42,410 nucleotides of DNA from Alphaproteobacteria bacterium (GCA_024280375.1 JAJRQF010000115.1:1-42410); one strand, 5' to 3'; counted from the first letter of the stretch, positions 1 to 8,167 are shown. Translations and numbers: made by a program. Notes: a model not told the origin generated them from the letters alone.

Positions 1-114
1 ATAACGGCTATCCAAACAATTTCTGCCGGCATCAATTCATCAATCAACTTGTGAATATCGAAATAAAAATGTTAGAGGACAGCAAGGCATTCTATTGAAC
101 GAAATGACAAGAAT

Positions 115-561
115 ATGAGCGAAGTTAAAGTGCAGGAAAAAAAATCCTCCGGGCCCAAAAAGGTTAAAACAGAGAAAACCGAGGCAAAGACCAAAGGAAC
201 GAATGAGGCTACAAAATCTGCTGACACCACCTCAGTAGAGAAAACAGATGCGGCACCGAAGTCGGCATCGCAATCGTCCATCAGCCATTTTTCCAGTGTA
301 TCCACACCAGCCTATAAAGAGGGGTGGGATAGTATATTTGGCCGATCAAATATTGACCAGAAAACGGCGTCGAATAAGGATAGCGGCGAACATTTCCCAG
401 AGAAACTGACGATTCATGATGTTGATATCGACAAAGAACTTAGGAGTGCATTGTACAAAGCCTTTCAACGGCAGGCACGTGCTCAGGGGCTTAACCTTGC
501 CAAGATCAATAAACAGGTTGAATTAGAGTACGTTCTTGATTGCAATCTCAAGGAAAAATAG
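115..561 (+). CDS. Hypothetical protein with Lys/Ala/Thr/Ser-rich N-terminus
   Basis: This 148-residue protein is not one I recognise. Residues 1-50 are low complexity, rich in Lys, Glu, Thr and Ala, and probably disordered. Residues 60-148 look like a small folded domain with a predicted helical end containing the stretch ALYKAFQRQARAQGLN. There is no signal peptide, membrane segment or cysteine motif. No strong ribosome-binding site precedes the ATG (the upstream bases are AT-rich), so the start is only probable. It lies just outside the displaced ABC-F gene tail, so it may have been the original neighbour of the ABC-F gene before the cassette at 847-3380 arrived. The ORF is likely real because its composition is consistent and no competing frame is convincing. 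Confidence 0.6.
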   Translation: MSEVKVQEKKSSGPKKVKTEKTEAKTKGTNEATKSADTTSVEKTDAAPKSASQSSISHFSSVSTPAYKEGWDSIFGRSNIDQKTASNKDSGEHFPEKLTIHDVDIDKELRSALYKAFQRQARAQGLNLAKINKQVELEYVLDCNLKEK

Positions 562-677
562 GATTTAATTGAGTCCCCCATTGGGCCAGAAATACCGTTC
601 TCCCATCCATCAATTTGTTCTAATCGAGACATCCTCAAATATGTAAGTTTGGGCTCGATGCAGCCGTTTACCCAACC

Positions 678-846
678 CCTAAAAATCAACTTTTTCAGTT
701 TCATATTGTTCTGACAAAACCATCCAGTCGGATTCCAGCGTCTCGATTGATTTATCAATCACGCCACGTTGTTTTGAAAGCTCGACCATCTTGTCGGAAT
801 CCTGCAACACCGCTGGCGTGCTCATTTTTTCGCCTATTACCAGCTA
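678..846 (-). pseudogene. Displaced duplicate of the 3' end of the ABC-F ATPase gene
   Basis: About 155-160 bases here are a near-identical copy, in the same orientation, of the last part of the ABC-F gene that ends at 3385. I count about four mismatches over the aligned part. The fragment still reads in frame for the last 50 or so codons, from the GEKMSTPAV region to the terminal EKVDF and a stop (TAG here, TGA in the intact gene). Three of the four differences are synonymous and one changes Ala to Ser, as expected of a tail that was coding until recently. It has no start codon and no upstream gene body, because similarity ends near 846. A short upstream match (648-665 against 3275-3292) extends the homology past the stop. 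See findings for interpretation. Confidence 0.88.
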
Positions 847-863
847 CAGTAATTTTAGTAGGC

Positions 864-1904
864 TCAACGCAACTGAAATTGCGCTCTATATTGAGACGGC
901 GGCGTTTTAATATGCCGCAAGAAAGCGCGTCTCATGCGTTCATCGTCTTGAAAGCCGCAAATCGCTGCAACCATTTTTACGCTTTTTTTGGTCGTCGTCA
1001 AAAGCTCACGTGCCACATCTATCCGAATTGCCTCGATAGCCTTTGCCGGTGATGCACCCATGATTTCTGTGTATCGCCGTGAAAAATTCCGCGAACTCAT
1101 GCCGCACTCTTCGGCCATATCATCAACCGAAATCTTTTGCTGAATGTTATCGATAATCCAATCGTGCAATGAAGAAAACCGCCCTTCAGCATCGCGGGCC
1201 TGCCGGTCTAGCTTTGGACTGAACTGAGATTGCCCGCCAGATCGAACCATGGGCGTAACGAGCGAACGCGCCATTTCAATAGTAGCAGGCTTGCCCAAGT
1301 CTTCTTCGATGATTGCCAAGGCCATATCGATACCAGCGGTGATGCCCGCAGAGGTCCAAATATTCCCATCTTTAATGTAAATCGGGTCAACTTCCACGTT
1401 TACTGCTGGATACTGCGCCGCAAGTTGATCACAATCTTCCCAATGCGTTACCGCACGACGACCATCCAGCAACCCGGCAGCTGCAAGAACAAGTGCGCCG
1501 GAACAAACCGAACAAACCCGCATTGATAGATCAGCCAATTGCCTTACTTGATCTACAAAAGACTGATCTTGGGACGCGGCAGTTGCCCCGTCACCACCGA
1601 TGACCACTAGCGTATGAATCGATGTGTTTTGGTGCTTCACAAGCCAATTTGCGATGGGATCAGTATCGATCTTCAAGATCGTATTGGTTTTAATATTACC
1701 GCCGTCAAAGGAAGCAATATTCGTTTGGTAGGCGGGATCAGACAAGGTGTTTTTACGCGCATGGGAAAAAACCTGAAGCGGGCCAACGAGATCAAGAAGC
1801 ACAATGTTTGAGTATACAATGAAAAGAACATTCAATTGATCTGGCATTCGATCTGCTATTCTGTCGGGCACGTGGTCAGCTAGTTTGGCATAATAAGAGG
1901 GCAT
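864..1904 (-). CDS. GlxA family transcriptional regulator (DJ-1/PfpI-like domain plus AraC helix-turn-helix)
   Basis: A 346-residue cytoplasmic regulator. Residues about 23-205 form a DJ-1/PfpI glutamine-amidotransferase-like sensor domain; Cys131 and Cys134 in VCSVCSG lie at the nucleophile-elbow position. Residues about 245-343 form an AraC-type DNA-binding domain with two helix-turn-helix motifs (about 258-279 and 307-329), ending in the usual PPSQYR signature. GlxA-type regulators commonly control neighbouring catabolic or stress genes and rarely have known ligands. It faces the DUF1272 and DJ-1 genes across a 63-base gap, the classic layout for a regulator and its targets. The start is unsettled: no Shine-Dalgarno sequence precedes the ATG at 1904, and the Met at residue 20 (1847) fits the domain start better. 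Confidence 0.9.
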   Translation of the reverse strand: MPSYYAKLADHVPDRIADRMPDQLNVLFIVYSNIVLLDLVGPLQVFSHARKNTLSDPAYQTNIASFDGGNIKTNTILKIDTDPIANWLVKHQNTSIHTLVVIGGDGATAASQDQSFVDQVRQLADLSMRVCSVCSGALVLAAAGLLDGRRAVTHWEDCDQLAAQYPAVNVEVDPIYIKDGNIWTSAGITAGIDMALAIIEEDLGKPATIEMARSLVTPMVRSGGQSQFSPKLDRQARDAEGRFSSLHDWIIDNIQQKISVDDMAEECGMSSRNFSRRYTEIMGASPAKAIEAIRIDVARELLTTTKKSVKMVAAICGFQDDERMRRAFLRHIKTPPSQYRAQFQLR

Positions 1905-1967
1905 ATTGTCATTTATGCCAATATAATTGATGTTAGTCTACCAGTAATACTCGAGAAGGAGAGGCTG

Positions 1968-2222
1968 ATGTTAAAATTAAAACCCAATTGCGAATGTTGT
2001 GACGTGGACCTACCACCAGGCAGTCGTGACGCGCGCAGTTGCTCGTTCGAATGCACATTCTGTAAAGACTGCGCTGATAATGTCTTTCATGGAATTTGCC
2101 CAAATTGCGGCGGCGAACTTCTTCGCCGGCCAATACGTCCAGCACAGCACTTGATCAAAAACCCGGCATCCACGGAACGGTTTGTCAAAGATCATCCTGA
2201 ATGTACTCAGCTCAAAACTTGA
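1968..2222 (+). CDS. DUF1272 domain-containing putative zinc-binding protein
   Basis: An 84-residue protein with nine cysteines packed into residues 8-47 (C8, C10, C11, C25, C29, C32, C35, C44, C47). The spacing, with an ECTFCKDC core followed by CPNCGGEL, is typical of the DUF1272 family, which is thought to bind zinc but has no established function. A good Shine-Dalgarno sequence (GAAGGAGAGG) precedes the ATG. The gene starts 63 bases from the divergent GlxA regulator and its stop is 18 bases before the DJ-1 gene, so the two plus-strand genes are probably cotranscribed. The protein lacks a signal peptide and is expected to be cytoplasmic. Family assignment is by recognition of the cysteine pattern. 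Confidence 0.85.
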   Translation: MLKLKPNCECCDVDLPPGSRDARSCSFECTFCKDCADNVFHGICPNCGGELLRRPIRPAQHLIKNPASTERFVKDHPECTQLKT

Positions 2223-2240
2223 TTACAGGAAACCCTTGAT

Positions 2241-2849
2241 ATGAGAACACTCGCAGCGCTGGTTTTTCCTGGTTTTGAAACTCTTGATTACTTTGGCCCG
2301 ATCGAAATGCTGGGTGGTTTTGGAAATGAAATTGAAATCATAACGGTGGCAAAAGGAAGTGATCCAGTGCCAAGTGTCCACGGTCAGAGGGTCGTGGTGG
2401 ACAATATCCTATCTGAAAAGAACGATTACGATATGTTGCTCATCCCCGGTGGTGATTCAGCATTGATAGAAAGCCAAGACTTAGAGCTGATGGAGTGGAT
2501 CCGAGAGACATCTGCAAACGCAGAACGGGTGATGGCTGTCTGCACTGGCACTGTGCTGTTAGGGATGACGGGTGTTCTGGATGGCAGAAAAGCGACTACC
2601 AACAAACTCGATTTCACTAAAACGGTTCACCTTGCACCGCACGTCGAATGGGTGAAAAAGGCAAGATGGATAGAAGACGGCAAGTTTTTTACGTCTTCCG
2701 GTGTTTCAGCAGGAATGGATATGGCTTTGGCTGTTATGGCCGATTTATATGGAATGGACGTGGCGGAAAAAATATCCAAGGGCTGTGAGTACGAATGGCA
2801 CAAGGACCCGAACTGGGACCCCTTTGCAAATTCAGCAGGTTTGATTTGA
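2241..2849 (+). CDS. DJ-1/PfpI family protein (InhA-like)
   Basis: A 202-residue single-domain DJ-1/PfpI protein. The nucleophile elbow is AVCTGT with Cys101 followed by Thr102, and an acidic residue (Asp16) sits in the early ETLDYFGP segment. This Asp / Cys-Thr pattern resembles isonitrile hydratase (InhA) and its relatives, so hydration of an isonitrile or another electrophilic substrate is possible but unproven. Protein deglycase-like or thiol-sensing roles are alternatives within the superfamily. It follows the DUF1272 gene by 18 bases, with AGGAAA as a plausible ribosome-binding site. Its fold matches the sensor half of the adjacent GlxA regulator, a pairing often seen when regulator and enzyme respond to related ligands. 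Confidence 0.88.
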   Translation: MRTLAALVFPGFETLDYFGPIEMLGGFGNEIEIITVAKGSDPVPSVHGQRVVVDNILSEKNDYDMLLIPGGDSALIESQDLELMEWIRETSANAERVMAVCTGTVLLGMTGVLDGRKATTNKLDFTKTVHLAPHVEWVKKARWIEDGKFFTSSGVSAGMDMALAVMADLYGMDVAEKISKGCEYEWHKDPNWDPFANSAGLI

Positions 2850-2897
2850 GTAGCCAAAGGTTTTTGAAAATGACAAGATATTTAATTTGGAGCAATG

Positions 2898-3242
2898 ATG
2901 GATCATCAACACACTGAGCTCAGTTCAATGTTTGGCGCGTTCAACCTTCGCGAAGGAACAGACCTGCCATCATTCAAATTGGTGTTTGATGATTTCTGTG
3001 AACACCTCAGACTAAAAGGGTATTTGCACTCTTGGCGCTTGTGGGAACGAGCATATCACGAAGGCTATGATGCACGTTTCCCCAATGTCGGCATAATTAT
3101 TGAGATATGTTTTCTAGATTATCAAGCGTCGCTTAATGCTTGGGACTACATCGAAGCAGGAACGGAGCCGATGAAAACAATTCATCGAAAAATGAATTCC
3201 AAAGTTACAGACACTCACTTTGTGCTCTGCAACGAGATATAG
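2898..3242 (+). CDS. Small hypothetical protein, possibly DUF6614-like
   Basis: A 114-residue soluble protein without signal peptide or membrane segment. The layout (an N-terminal strand, a region with FCEHLRLKGYLHSWRLWER, then a hydrophobic IIIEICFLDYQASLNAWDYI segment) suggests a ferredoxin-like alpha/beta barrel fold of the kind seen in the DUF6614 family, but I hold this assignment loosely. Two ATG codons are adjacent; the second (2898) is preferred because GGAG at 2889-2892 is then five bases upstream. It lies 48 bases after the DJ-1 gene on the same strand and is probably the last gene of the cassette, which ends about 140 bases later at the ABC-F stop. Confidence 0.65.
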   Translation: MDHQHTELSSMFGAFNLREGTDLPSFKLVFDDFCEHLRLKGYLHSWRLWERAYHEGYDARFPNVGIIIEICFLDYQASLNAWDYIEAGTEPMKTIHRKMNSKVTDTHFVLCNEI

Positions 3243-3384
3243 CCGTCATTCGCGGCGTTGAAGAATTCTGGTTGTTTGGGCTCGAAGCAGCCACTCGCTG
3301 TAATTTGAACGAAGGACCGCTTTCGGTCTATTGGGACAAACGAAAAATCGATTTTATCAGAAGTAACGAGCACCCAAATAACCC

Positions 3385-5283
3385 TCAAAAATCAACCTTT
3401 TCGGTCTCATATTGTTCTGACAAAACCATCCAGTCGGCTTCCAGCGTCTCGATTGATTTATCAATCACGCCACGTTGTTTTGAAAGCTCGACCATCTTGT
3501 CGGAATCCTGCAACACCGCTGGCGTGCTCATTTTTTCGCCAATTGTCACCAGCTCCTTTTGTGCTGATTCAATTTTTGCTTCCAAGGCCTTGATTTTCTT
3601 ACGCAATGGCGCAAGTTCAATGCGGCGTGCGGCGGCAAGTTTGCGCCGTTCCTTACCGGAAAGATTGCTTTTCTTTGGTGCCTCCTCGCCTTCCGCCACA
3701 ACGGCTTCAGGCATAACCGGACCGCGCAAAACCAGCTTTCGATAATCATCCAGATCACCGTCATAGGGTAAAACTGTTCCCTCATTGACCAGCCATAGGC
3801 GTTCCGCGCTGGCTTCCACCAGCGAGCGGTCATGGGAGATCAAAATCACCGCGCCCTTATAGGCATTGAGCGCCATAATCAGCGCCTCGCGGCTATCAAT
3901 ATCCAGATGGTTGGTCGGTTCATCAAGGATCAACAGATGCGGCGCATGGAAGGTCGCCAGCCCGAGCAAAAGCCGCGCCTTTTCACCGCCGGAAAGATCG
4001 CTAGCCTTGGTTTCCATTTTGTCGATACCAAGGCCCAGCTGCGCCACGCGGGCACGTACCTTGCTTTCCGGTTCGCCAACCATGAGCGCACGCACATGGT
4101 CATAGGCCGTATCATTGGGAATGAGATCATCCATTTGGTGCTGCGCAAACATTGCAATGCGCATTTTATCGGCGCGGCTTATCTTGCCCGATTGCACCTC
4201 AAGCCGGTTGGCGATCAATTTGGCAAAGGTCGATTTACCGTTACCATTGGCCCCCAAAAGCGCAATGCGGTCGTCGGCATCTATGCGCAGGTCCAGCCCC
4301 GATAAAATGGCTTTTCCCGGTTCATAGCCAACGGCGACATTTTCCATATTGATGATAGGAGATGCGGCTTCACGCTTCGGATTTGGGAAGGAGATCGGTG
4401 CTACACGGGCTTCACTGACCGCTGCGATGACCTGCATTTTTTCCAGCGCTTTAATACGGCTTTGGGCCTGACGCGCCTTCGATGCCTTGTAACGAAAGCG
4501 ATCAATATAGGCTTCCATATGCTTGCGCTTGGCGTCCTGCTTCACTTTCATTTTGGACTGCAGCAGCATTTTTTCCGAGCGGGTTTTTTCGAAAAAATCG
4601 TAATCCCCCTTGTAGGAGGTCAATTGACACTCTTCCAAATGAACGATTGAAGTCGCCGTGCGGTTCAACAAATCACGGTCATGGGAAATCATGATAACCG
4701 TATAGGGATAGCGGGTGATATAGCTTTCCAGCCATAAAGTACCCTCAAGATCGAGATAGTTGGTCGGCTCATCCAGCAACAATAAATCAGGCTCGGAAAA
4801 CAACACCGCCGCGAGTGCTACACGCATCCGCCAACCGCCGGAAAAATCGGAACAGGGACGCAGTTGCGCTTCCGCATCAAAGCCCAAACCATTGAGGATG
4901 GAGCCTGCACGCGCTTCGGCCGAATGGGCGCGAATATCGCCCAGCCGTTCGTGAATTTCTGCAATCCGATGCGGGTCCGTTGCGGTTTCCGCCTCGGCCA
5001 GCAATTCGGTGCGCTCAACATCAGCGGCCAGCACCGTATCAATCAGGCTGATTTCATTGCCGGGTGCTTCCTGCGCCACCTGACCAATGCGCATATTTCG
5101 GCGCAATTTAATCGAGCCAGCCTCGGGCGAATAATCGCCGGTGATCAGATGAAACAGGGTGGTTTTGCCGGTGCCATTGCGCCCAACAAAGCCAACCTTG
5201 GCCCCCGGTGCTACCGCAAGTGTGGCATCTTCGATGAGCAAACGACCCATCATTCTATAGGTGAGATTATTAATATGAAGCAT
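3385..5283 (-). CDS. ABC-F family ATPase (Uup/EttA-like translation factor)
   Basis: A 632-residue tandem ATPase without membrane segments, typical of ABC-F proteins that act on the ribosome rather than in transport. Cassette 1: Walker A GRNGTGKT at about 34-42, signature FSGG at about 147-150, Walker B with DEPTNYLD at about 171-178, switch His in ISHDRD. The basic linker (about 235-285) contains the RFRYKASKARQAQSRIKALE stretch characteristic of the family. Cassette 2: Walker A GANGNGKS at about 344-351, LSGGEKAR at about 430-437, DEPTNHLD at about 454-461. The C-terminus carries a Lys/Glu-rich coiled coil (about 545-630). The last 50 or so codons are duplicated at 678-846. A specific subfamily (Uup, EttA or another) cannot be fixed by eye. 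Confidence 0.95.
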   Translation of the reverse strand: MLHINNLTYRMMGRLLIEDATLAVAPGAKVGFVGRNGTGKTTLFHLITGDYSPEAGSIKLRRNMRIGQVAQEAPGNEISLIDTVLAADVERTELLAEAETATDPHRIAEIHERLGDIRAHSAEARAGSILNGLGFDAEAQLRPCSDFSGGWRMRVALAAVLFSEPDLLLLDEPTNYLDLEGTLWLESYITRYPYTVIMISHDRDLLNRTATSIVHLEECQLTSYKGDYDFFEKTRSEKMLLQSKMKVKQDAKRKHMEAYIDRFRYKASKARQAQSRIKALEKMQVIAAVSEARVAPISFPNPKREAASPIINMENVAVGYEPGKAILSGLDLRIDADDRIALLGANGNGKSTFAKLIANRLEVQSGKISRADKMRIAMFAQHQMDDLIPNDTAYDHVRALMVGEPESKVRARVAQLGLGIDKMETKASDLSGGEKARLLLGLATFHAPHLLILDEPTNHLDIDSREALIMALNAYKGAVILISHDRSLVEASAERLWLVNEGTVLPYDGDLDDYRKLVLRGPVMPEAVVAEGEEAPKKSNLSGKERRKLAAARRIELAPLRKKIKALEAKIESAQKELVTIGEKMSTPAVLQDSDKMVELSKQRGVIDKSIETLEADWMVLSEQYETEKVDF

Positions 5284-5344
5284 CGGGGCTTATTGCTTGA
5301 GAATGCGCTTCAATGCAAGGGGCAGTTTGTGGGAAATCGAATAA

Positions 5345-5371
5345 TGTGTATAATATTAAAAATCATACACA
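5345..5371. promoter_or_regulatory. Inverted repeat upstream of vapBC, likely autoregulatory operator
   Basis: TGTGTAT at 5345-5351 and ATACACA at 5365-5371 are perfect 7-base inverted repeats separated by 13 AT-rich bases, ending 12 bases before the vapB ATG. VapB antitoxins usually bind such palindromes through their N-terminal DNA-binding domain and repress their own operon, so this is a good candidate operator overlapping the promoter. The central TATAATATT may include the -10 element. Confidence 0.6.
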
Positions 5372-5383
5372 CTGGATAAAATC

Positions 5384-5581
5384 ATGCGCACGAATATCGA
5401 TATCGACGACGAACTTTTGGCGGAAGCGATGAAGCATTCTCAAAACAAGACCAAAAAAGCCATCGTAGAGGAAGCGCTGCGTTTGCTGGTGAAAATAAAA
5501 CGCGACCAGAACCGCATTCTTGAACTTCGCGGAAAAATTAACTGGGAAGGCGATCTTGATGCCATGCGGCGTGCCGATTGA
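5384..5581 (+). CDS. vapB: Type II toxin-antitoxin antitoxin, VapB family
   Basis: A 65-residue antitoxin. Residues 1-35 (MRTNIDIDDELLAEAMK, then TKKAIVEEALRLLV) form the ribbon-helix-helix DNA-binding domain of the VapB/DUF2191 type, with the typical start RTNIDIDDELL. The C-terminal half, containing LRGKINWEGDLDAMRRAD, is the toxin-wrapping tail; the GxxxWEGDLDxMR pattern is common in this family. Its stop overlaps the vapC start by one base, indicating translational coupling. GGATAA about ten bases before the ATG is a modest ribosome-binding site. The inverted repeat at 5345-5371 is its probable binding site. The pair sits between the ABC-F gene and the end of rsmA. Confidence 0.9.
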   Translation: MRTNIDIDDELLAEAMKHSQNKTKKAIVEEALRLLVKIKRDQNRILELRGKINWEGDLDAMRRAD

Positions 5582-5976
5582 TGGTTATGGTCGATACCTC
5601 GGTCTGGATTGACTATTTTGCCAATCGAAAATCACCGGAAACGGACTTACTGGAACACCTGACAAGTCGGTCAGAAATCATTCTGGGCGACCTTATTTTG
5701 GTGGAAGTGCTGCAAGGATTAAAGGCCGGGCCTCATTTACAGTTGGTTGAAGCCATACTTTCACCGCTGAAAGCGCAATCCCTCTGCGGCCCGGAGATTG
5801 CCCCGATTGCAGCCGCCAATTATCGTAAATTGCGCCAAAGCGGCATAACAATTCGCGGCACAATTGATGTGGTTATCGCCACCTGGTGCATAGAAAATGG
5901 CGCCATGCTTTTACACAATGACCGCGACTTTGGCATGATGGAAAATGTACTGGGGTTAACAAGTTGGCGGGGGTGA
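5581..5976 (+). CDS. vapC: VapC-type PIN-domain ribonuclease toxin
   Basis: A PIN-domain endoribonuclease toxin of about 131 residues, expected to cleave tRNA or rRNA when free of VapB. The conserved acidic residues are visible: Asp in MVDTSVWIDYF near the N-terminus, Glu in LVEVLQGLK near residue 40, Asp in TIDVVIATWC near residue 98, and Asp in HNDRDFG near residue 116. All are present, so the enzyme looks intact. The ATG at 5581 shares its A with the vapB stop codon; a TTG three bases earlier and an ATG at 5587 are alternatives. The stop lies five bases from the convergent rsmA stop. Confidence 0.92.
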   Translation: MVMVDTSVWIDYFANRKSPETDLLEHLTSRSEIILGDLILVEVLQGLKAGPHLQLVEAILSPLKAQSLCGPEIAPIAAANYRKLRQSGITIRGTIDVVIATWCIENGAMLLHNDRDFGMMENVLGLTSWRG

Positions 5977-5981
5977 AGAGA

Positions 5982-6812
5982 TTACTCAGACCTACTCAAC
6001 CCATTAGCCAATGCGACAAATTCCTCAATGTCCAACTCTTCTGCCCGTCTTGTACCTGCAATGCCTGCGCGTTCAAGCAGGGCTGCGCCACCAAGCGGCT
6101 TCAAGCTTTGGCGCAACATTTTGCGCCGCTGACCGAAGGCTGCACGGGTAACCGCCTCAAGCGATTTCACCTTAACCGGCAAGGGCTTGGCGCGCGGTGT
6201 GAACGTTACTACCGACGACGTGACCTTTGGTGCAGGCGTGAAGTTCTGTGGATCGAGATTAAAGGCAATATCAGCCTTGCAGCGCCAGCCGGTTAAAACT
6301 GCCAGCCGCCCATAGGCCTTGTCGCCGGGGCGCGCGACAATGCGCATCGCCACTTCTTTTTGAAACATCAGCGACATGGCCGAATAGAACGGAGGCCAAT
6401 CATCCCCCGTAAGCCATCCGGTTAAAAGCGGGGTTGCCACATTATAGGGTAAATTGGCGATAATGCGGGTTGGGCCATCGGCCAAATCAGCACATTCAAT
6501 TTTCAACGCATCACCCTCAACCACCTCAAGTTGGCCCGGATAATATTCAGCAATTTCTGCAAGCGCTGGCAGGCATCGATCATCGCGCTCAATGGCGATA
6601 ACTTTTTTTGCCCCTCCGGCAAGCAATGCCCGGGTTAGACCGCCCGGCCCGGGTCCAATTTCGATGACGGTTACGCCGTCTAACTGCCCGCTGGTGAGTG
6701 CAATTTTTTGAATGATATTGAAATCAAGCAGGAAATTCTGCCCCAAAGACTTTTTCGCATTGAGTTCATGTTTGGCAATGACATCGCGCAATGGCGGAAG
6801 ATCGTCGATCAT
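5982..6812 (-). CDS. rsmA: 16S rRNA (adenine(1518)-N(6)/adenine(1519)-N(6))-dimethyltransferase
   Basis: A 276-residue KsgA/RsmA methyltransferase that dimethylates the two adjacent adenines in helix 45 of 16S rRNA late in 30S assembly. Seen: the family N-terminus [12 protein letters not shown] (about 19-30), the SAM motif [16 protein letters not shown] (about 49-64), acidic motif II AIERDD, and the catalytic motif IV NLPYNV (about 119-124) typical of N6-adenine enzymes. Full length for the family. It is the last gene of the lptF-lptG-lptD-surA-pdxA-rsmA run; its ATG overlaps the pdxA stop by four bases, so it is translationally coupled. Confidence 0.97.
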   Translation of the reverse strand: MIDDLPPLRDVIAKHELNAKKSLGQNFLLDFNIIQKIALTSGQLDGVTVIEIGPGPGGLTRALLAGGAKKVIAIERDDRCLPALAEIAEYYPGQLEVVEGDALKIECADLADGPTRIIANLPYNVATPLLTGWLTGDDWPPFYSAMSLMFQKEVAMRIVARPGDKAYGRLAVLTGWRCKADIAFNLDPQNFTPAPKVTSSVVTFTPRAKPLPVKVKSLEAVTRAAFGQRRKMLRQSLKPLGGAALLERAGIAGTRRAEELDIEEFVALANGLSRSE

Positions 6813-7843
6813 CGTGATGCCGACATTTCATCGGCCAGTTGAATGGCAGCAATCATGCTTGATGGATCGGCTCCGCCCTTGCCAGCAATATCAAATGCCG
6901 TGCCGTGGTCAGGCGATGTACGGACAAATGGCAGGCCAAGCGTCACATTAACGGTTTGGTCGAAATCCAATGCCTTGGCTGGAATAAGCGCCTGATCGTG
7001 ATACATGCAGATCGCCACATCGTAAGTTTTGCGGGCACGCTGATGAAACATGGTATCGGCAGGCAACGGGCCAAAGGCATCAATGCCCCTGGATCTCAAT
7101 TCAGCGATTGCCGGGGCTACAATTTCTGCATCTTCCGCCCCCATCGCGCCCTCTTCGCCCGCATGAGGGTTTAGCCCGCTGATTGCCAAACGCGGATTTT
7201 TTATCCCGAAGCGATGCTTCAGTTCATTGGCGGTAATTGTCGCAATTTCAACGATATTTTCGGTGGTGAGCGTTCGCGCCACATCTGCCAGCGGAATGTG
7301 GATGGTCACCGGAACCGCCCGCAACCTTGGGCCAGCCAGCATCATAACCGGTTGCACTTCTTCGCCCTTACCCCAACCTTCCGCCAGTGTTGCCAGAAAT
7401 TCCGTATGGCCCGGATGAGCAAAGCCCGCATCATAGAGCGACTTTTTGTTGATTGGGGCGGTTACCATCGCTCGCGCCTGTCCCGATTTCATGTGATCAA
7501 CGGCTGAAACAATGGCTTCAATCACCCCCGCGCCATTGGCCGGGTCTGCCTTACCTGCCACATCGCTCAATGGGTTTGTCAAAGGCACAATCGGCAAAGC
7601 CTCGCTAAAAATACTTGCTGTTTCACCCGGTTCTGCAATGCGTATAGGCACGTTAAGTCCGAGCGCGCGCGCCCTGCCCTGCAAAAGCGCTGCATCACCC
7701 AGCACATAAAATGGACTGAGTGGTTTTGCTGCCCCGGCCAGATTTCGCCCGGCCCATGAGGATAAAATGACGTCAGGCCCAATGCCCGCTGGTTCACCAA
7801 TTGTAACGGCAATTGGCAACTCGGTATCAGAAGATAGGTTCAC
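6809..7843 (-). CDS. pdxA: 4-hydroxythreonine-4-phosphate dehydrogenase
   Basis: A 344-residue PdxA, which oxidises 4-phosphooxy-L-threonine with NAD in the DXP-dependent pyridoxal phosphate pathway; the product condenses with deoxyxylulose phosphate through PdxJ. Seen: the N-terminal [14 protein letters not shown] (about 15-28), the HPGHTEFLA metal-binding region (about 145), SGLNPHAGE (about 222-230) and [11 protein letters not shown] (about 288-298), all family hallmarks with metal-binding histidines. The start codon is GTG, preceded by AAGGTG at good spacing. It overlaps rsmA by four bases. A repeat field of about 320 bases separates it from surA, so it may have its own promoter as well as read-through. 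Confidence 0.97.
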   Translation of the reverse strand: MNLSSDTELPIAVTIGEPAGIGPDVILSSWAGRNLAGAAKPLSPFYVLGDAALLQGRARALGLNVPIRIAEPGETASIFSEALPIVPLTNPLSDVAGKADPANGAGVIEAIVSAVDHMKSGQARAMVTAPINKKSLYDAGFAHPGHTEFLATLAEGWGKGEEVQPVMMLAGPRLRAVPVTIHIPLADVARTLTTENIVEIATITANELKHRFGIKNPRLAISGLNPHAGEEGAMGAEDAEIVAPAIAELRSRGIDAFGPLPADTMFHQRARKTYDVAICMYHDQALIPAKALDFDQTVNVTLGLPFVRTSPDHGTAFDIAGKGGADPSSMIAAIQLADEMSASR

Positions 7844-7919
7844 CGATTAGCACCTTTAAAATGGCAGAGATAACAAAATTGCCAGGCCTCATCTTTCGAG
7901 GGTAAAGTCAGGATTGCAC

Positions 7920-7963
7920 CTAAAGCATATCGCATTCAATCGTTCTCATCCGATAAGCTTTAG
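7920..7963. repeat. Inverted repeat CTAAAGC/GCTTTAG in the pdxA-surA gap
   Basis: CTAAAGC at 7920-7926 and GCTTTAG at 7957-7963 are perfect 7-base inverted repeats around a 30-base loop containing ATCGCATTCAATCGTT. The element lies just before the 59-base hairpin array. It resembles intergenic hairpin motifs common in rhizobial genomes and is unlikely to be coding. Confidence 0.5.
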
Positions 7964-7970
7964 CTATTTT

Positions 7971-8167
7971 TTATCGCATGTCTTTATTCCTAAAACCGGT
8001 GCCCACCAATGGATCAAGTCCGAGGGCATGCTTTTAGGAGACAAGCTTTGTTTGCTATCGCATGTCTTTATTCCTAAAACCGGTGCCCACTTTTAGGAGA
8101 CAAGCTTTGTTTGCTATCGCATGTCTTTATTCCTAAAACCGGTGCCCACTTTTAGGAGACAAGCTTT
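7971..8167. repeat. Three-unit hairpin repeat array (CCTAAAA...TTTTAGG)
   Basis: Three copies of a palindromic unit begin near 7971, 8055 and 8114. Each contains GCATGTCTTTATT, then CCTAAAA, a loop CCGGTGCCCAC, TTTTAGG, and AGACAAGC. The inner arms are perfect and TGTCT/AGACA extends the stem. Units two and three have a 59-base period. Unit one carries 25 extra bases in the loop (8007-8031), including GGATCAAGTCCG. Similar AAAACCGGT...CCCAC hairpins are very frequent in rhizobial intergenic DNA. The last unit runs up to the surA stop codon, so the array lies in the surA 3' region and could form a stable RNA 3' end or a partial attenuator before pdxA. Confidence 0.85.

Noticed and set aside
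747-1052. Open frame across the displaced ABC-F tail and the end of the regulator gene
   Set aside because: It is antisense to both the gene fragment and the GlxA coding region, so it arises by chance.
4864-5379. Long open frame (171 codons) antisense to the ABC-F gene
   Set aside because: It mirrors the codon structure of a clearly real gene on the other strand, lacks a ribosome-binding site and has low-complexity, non-protein-like composition.
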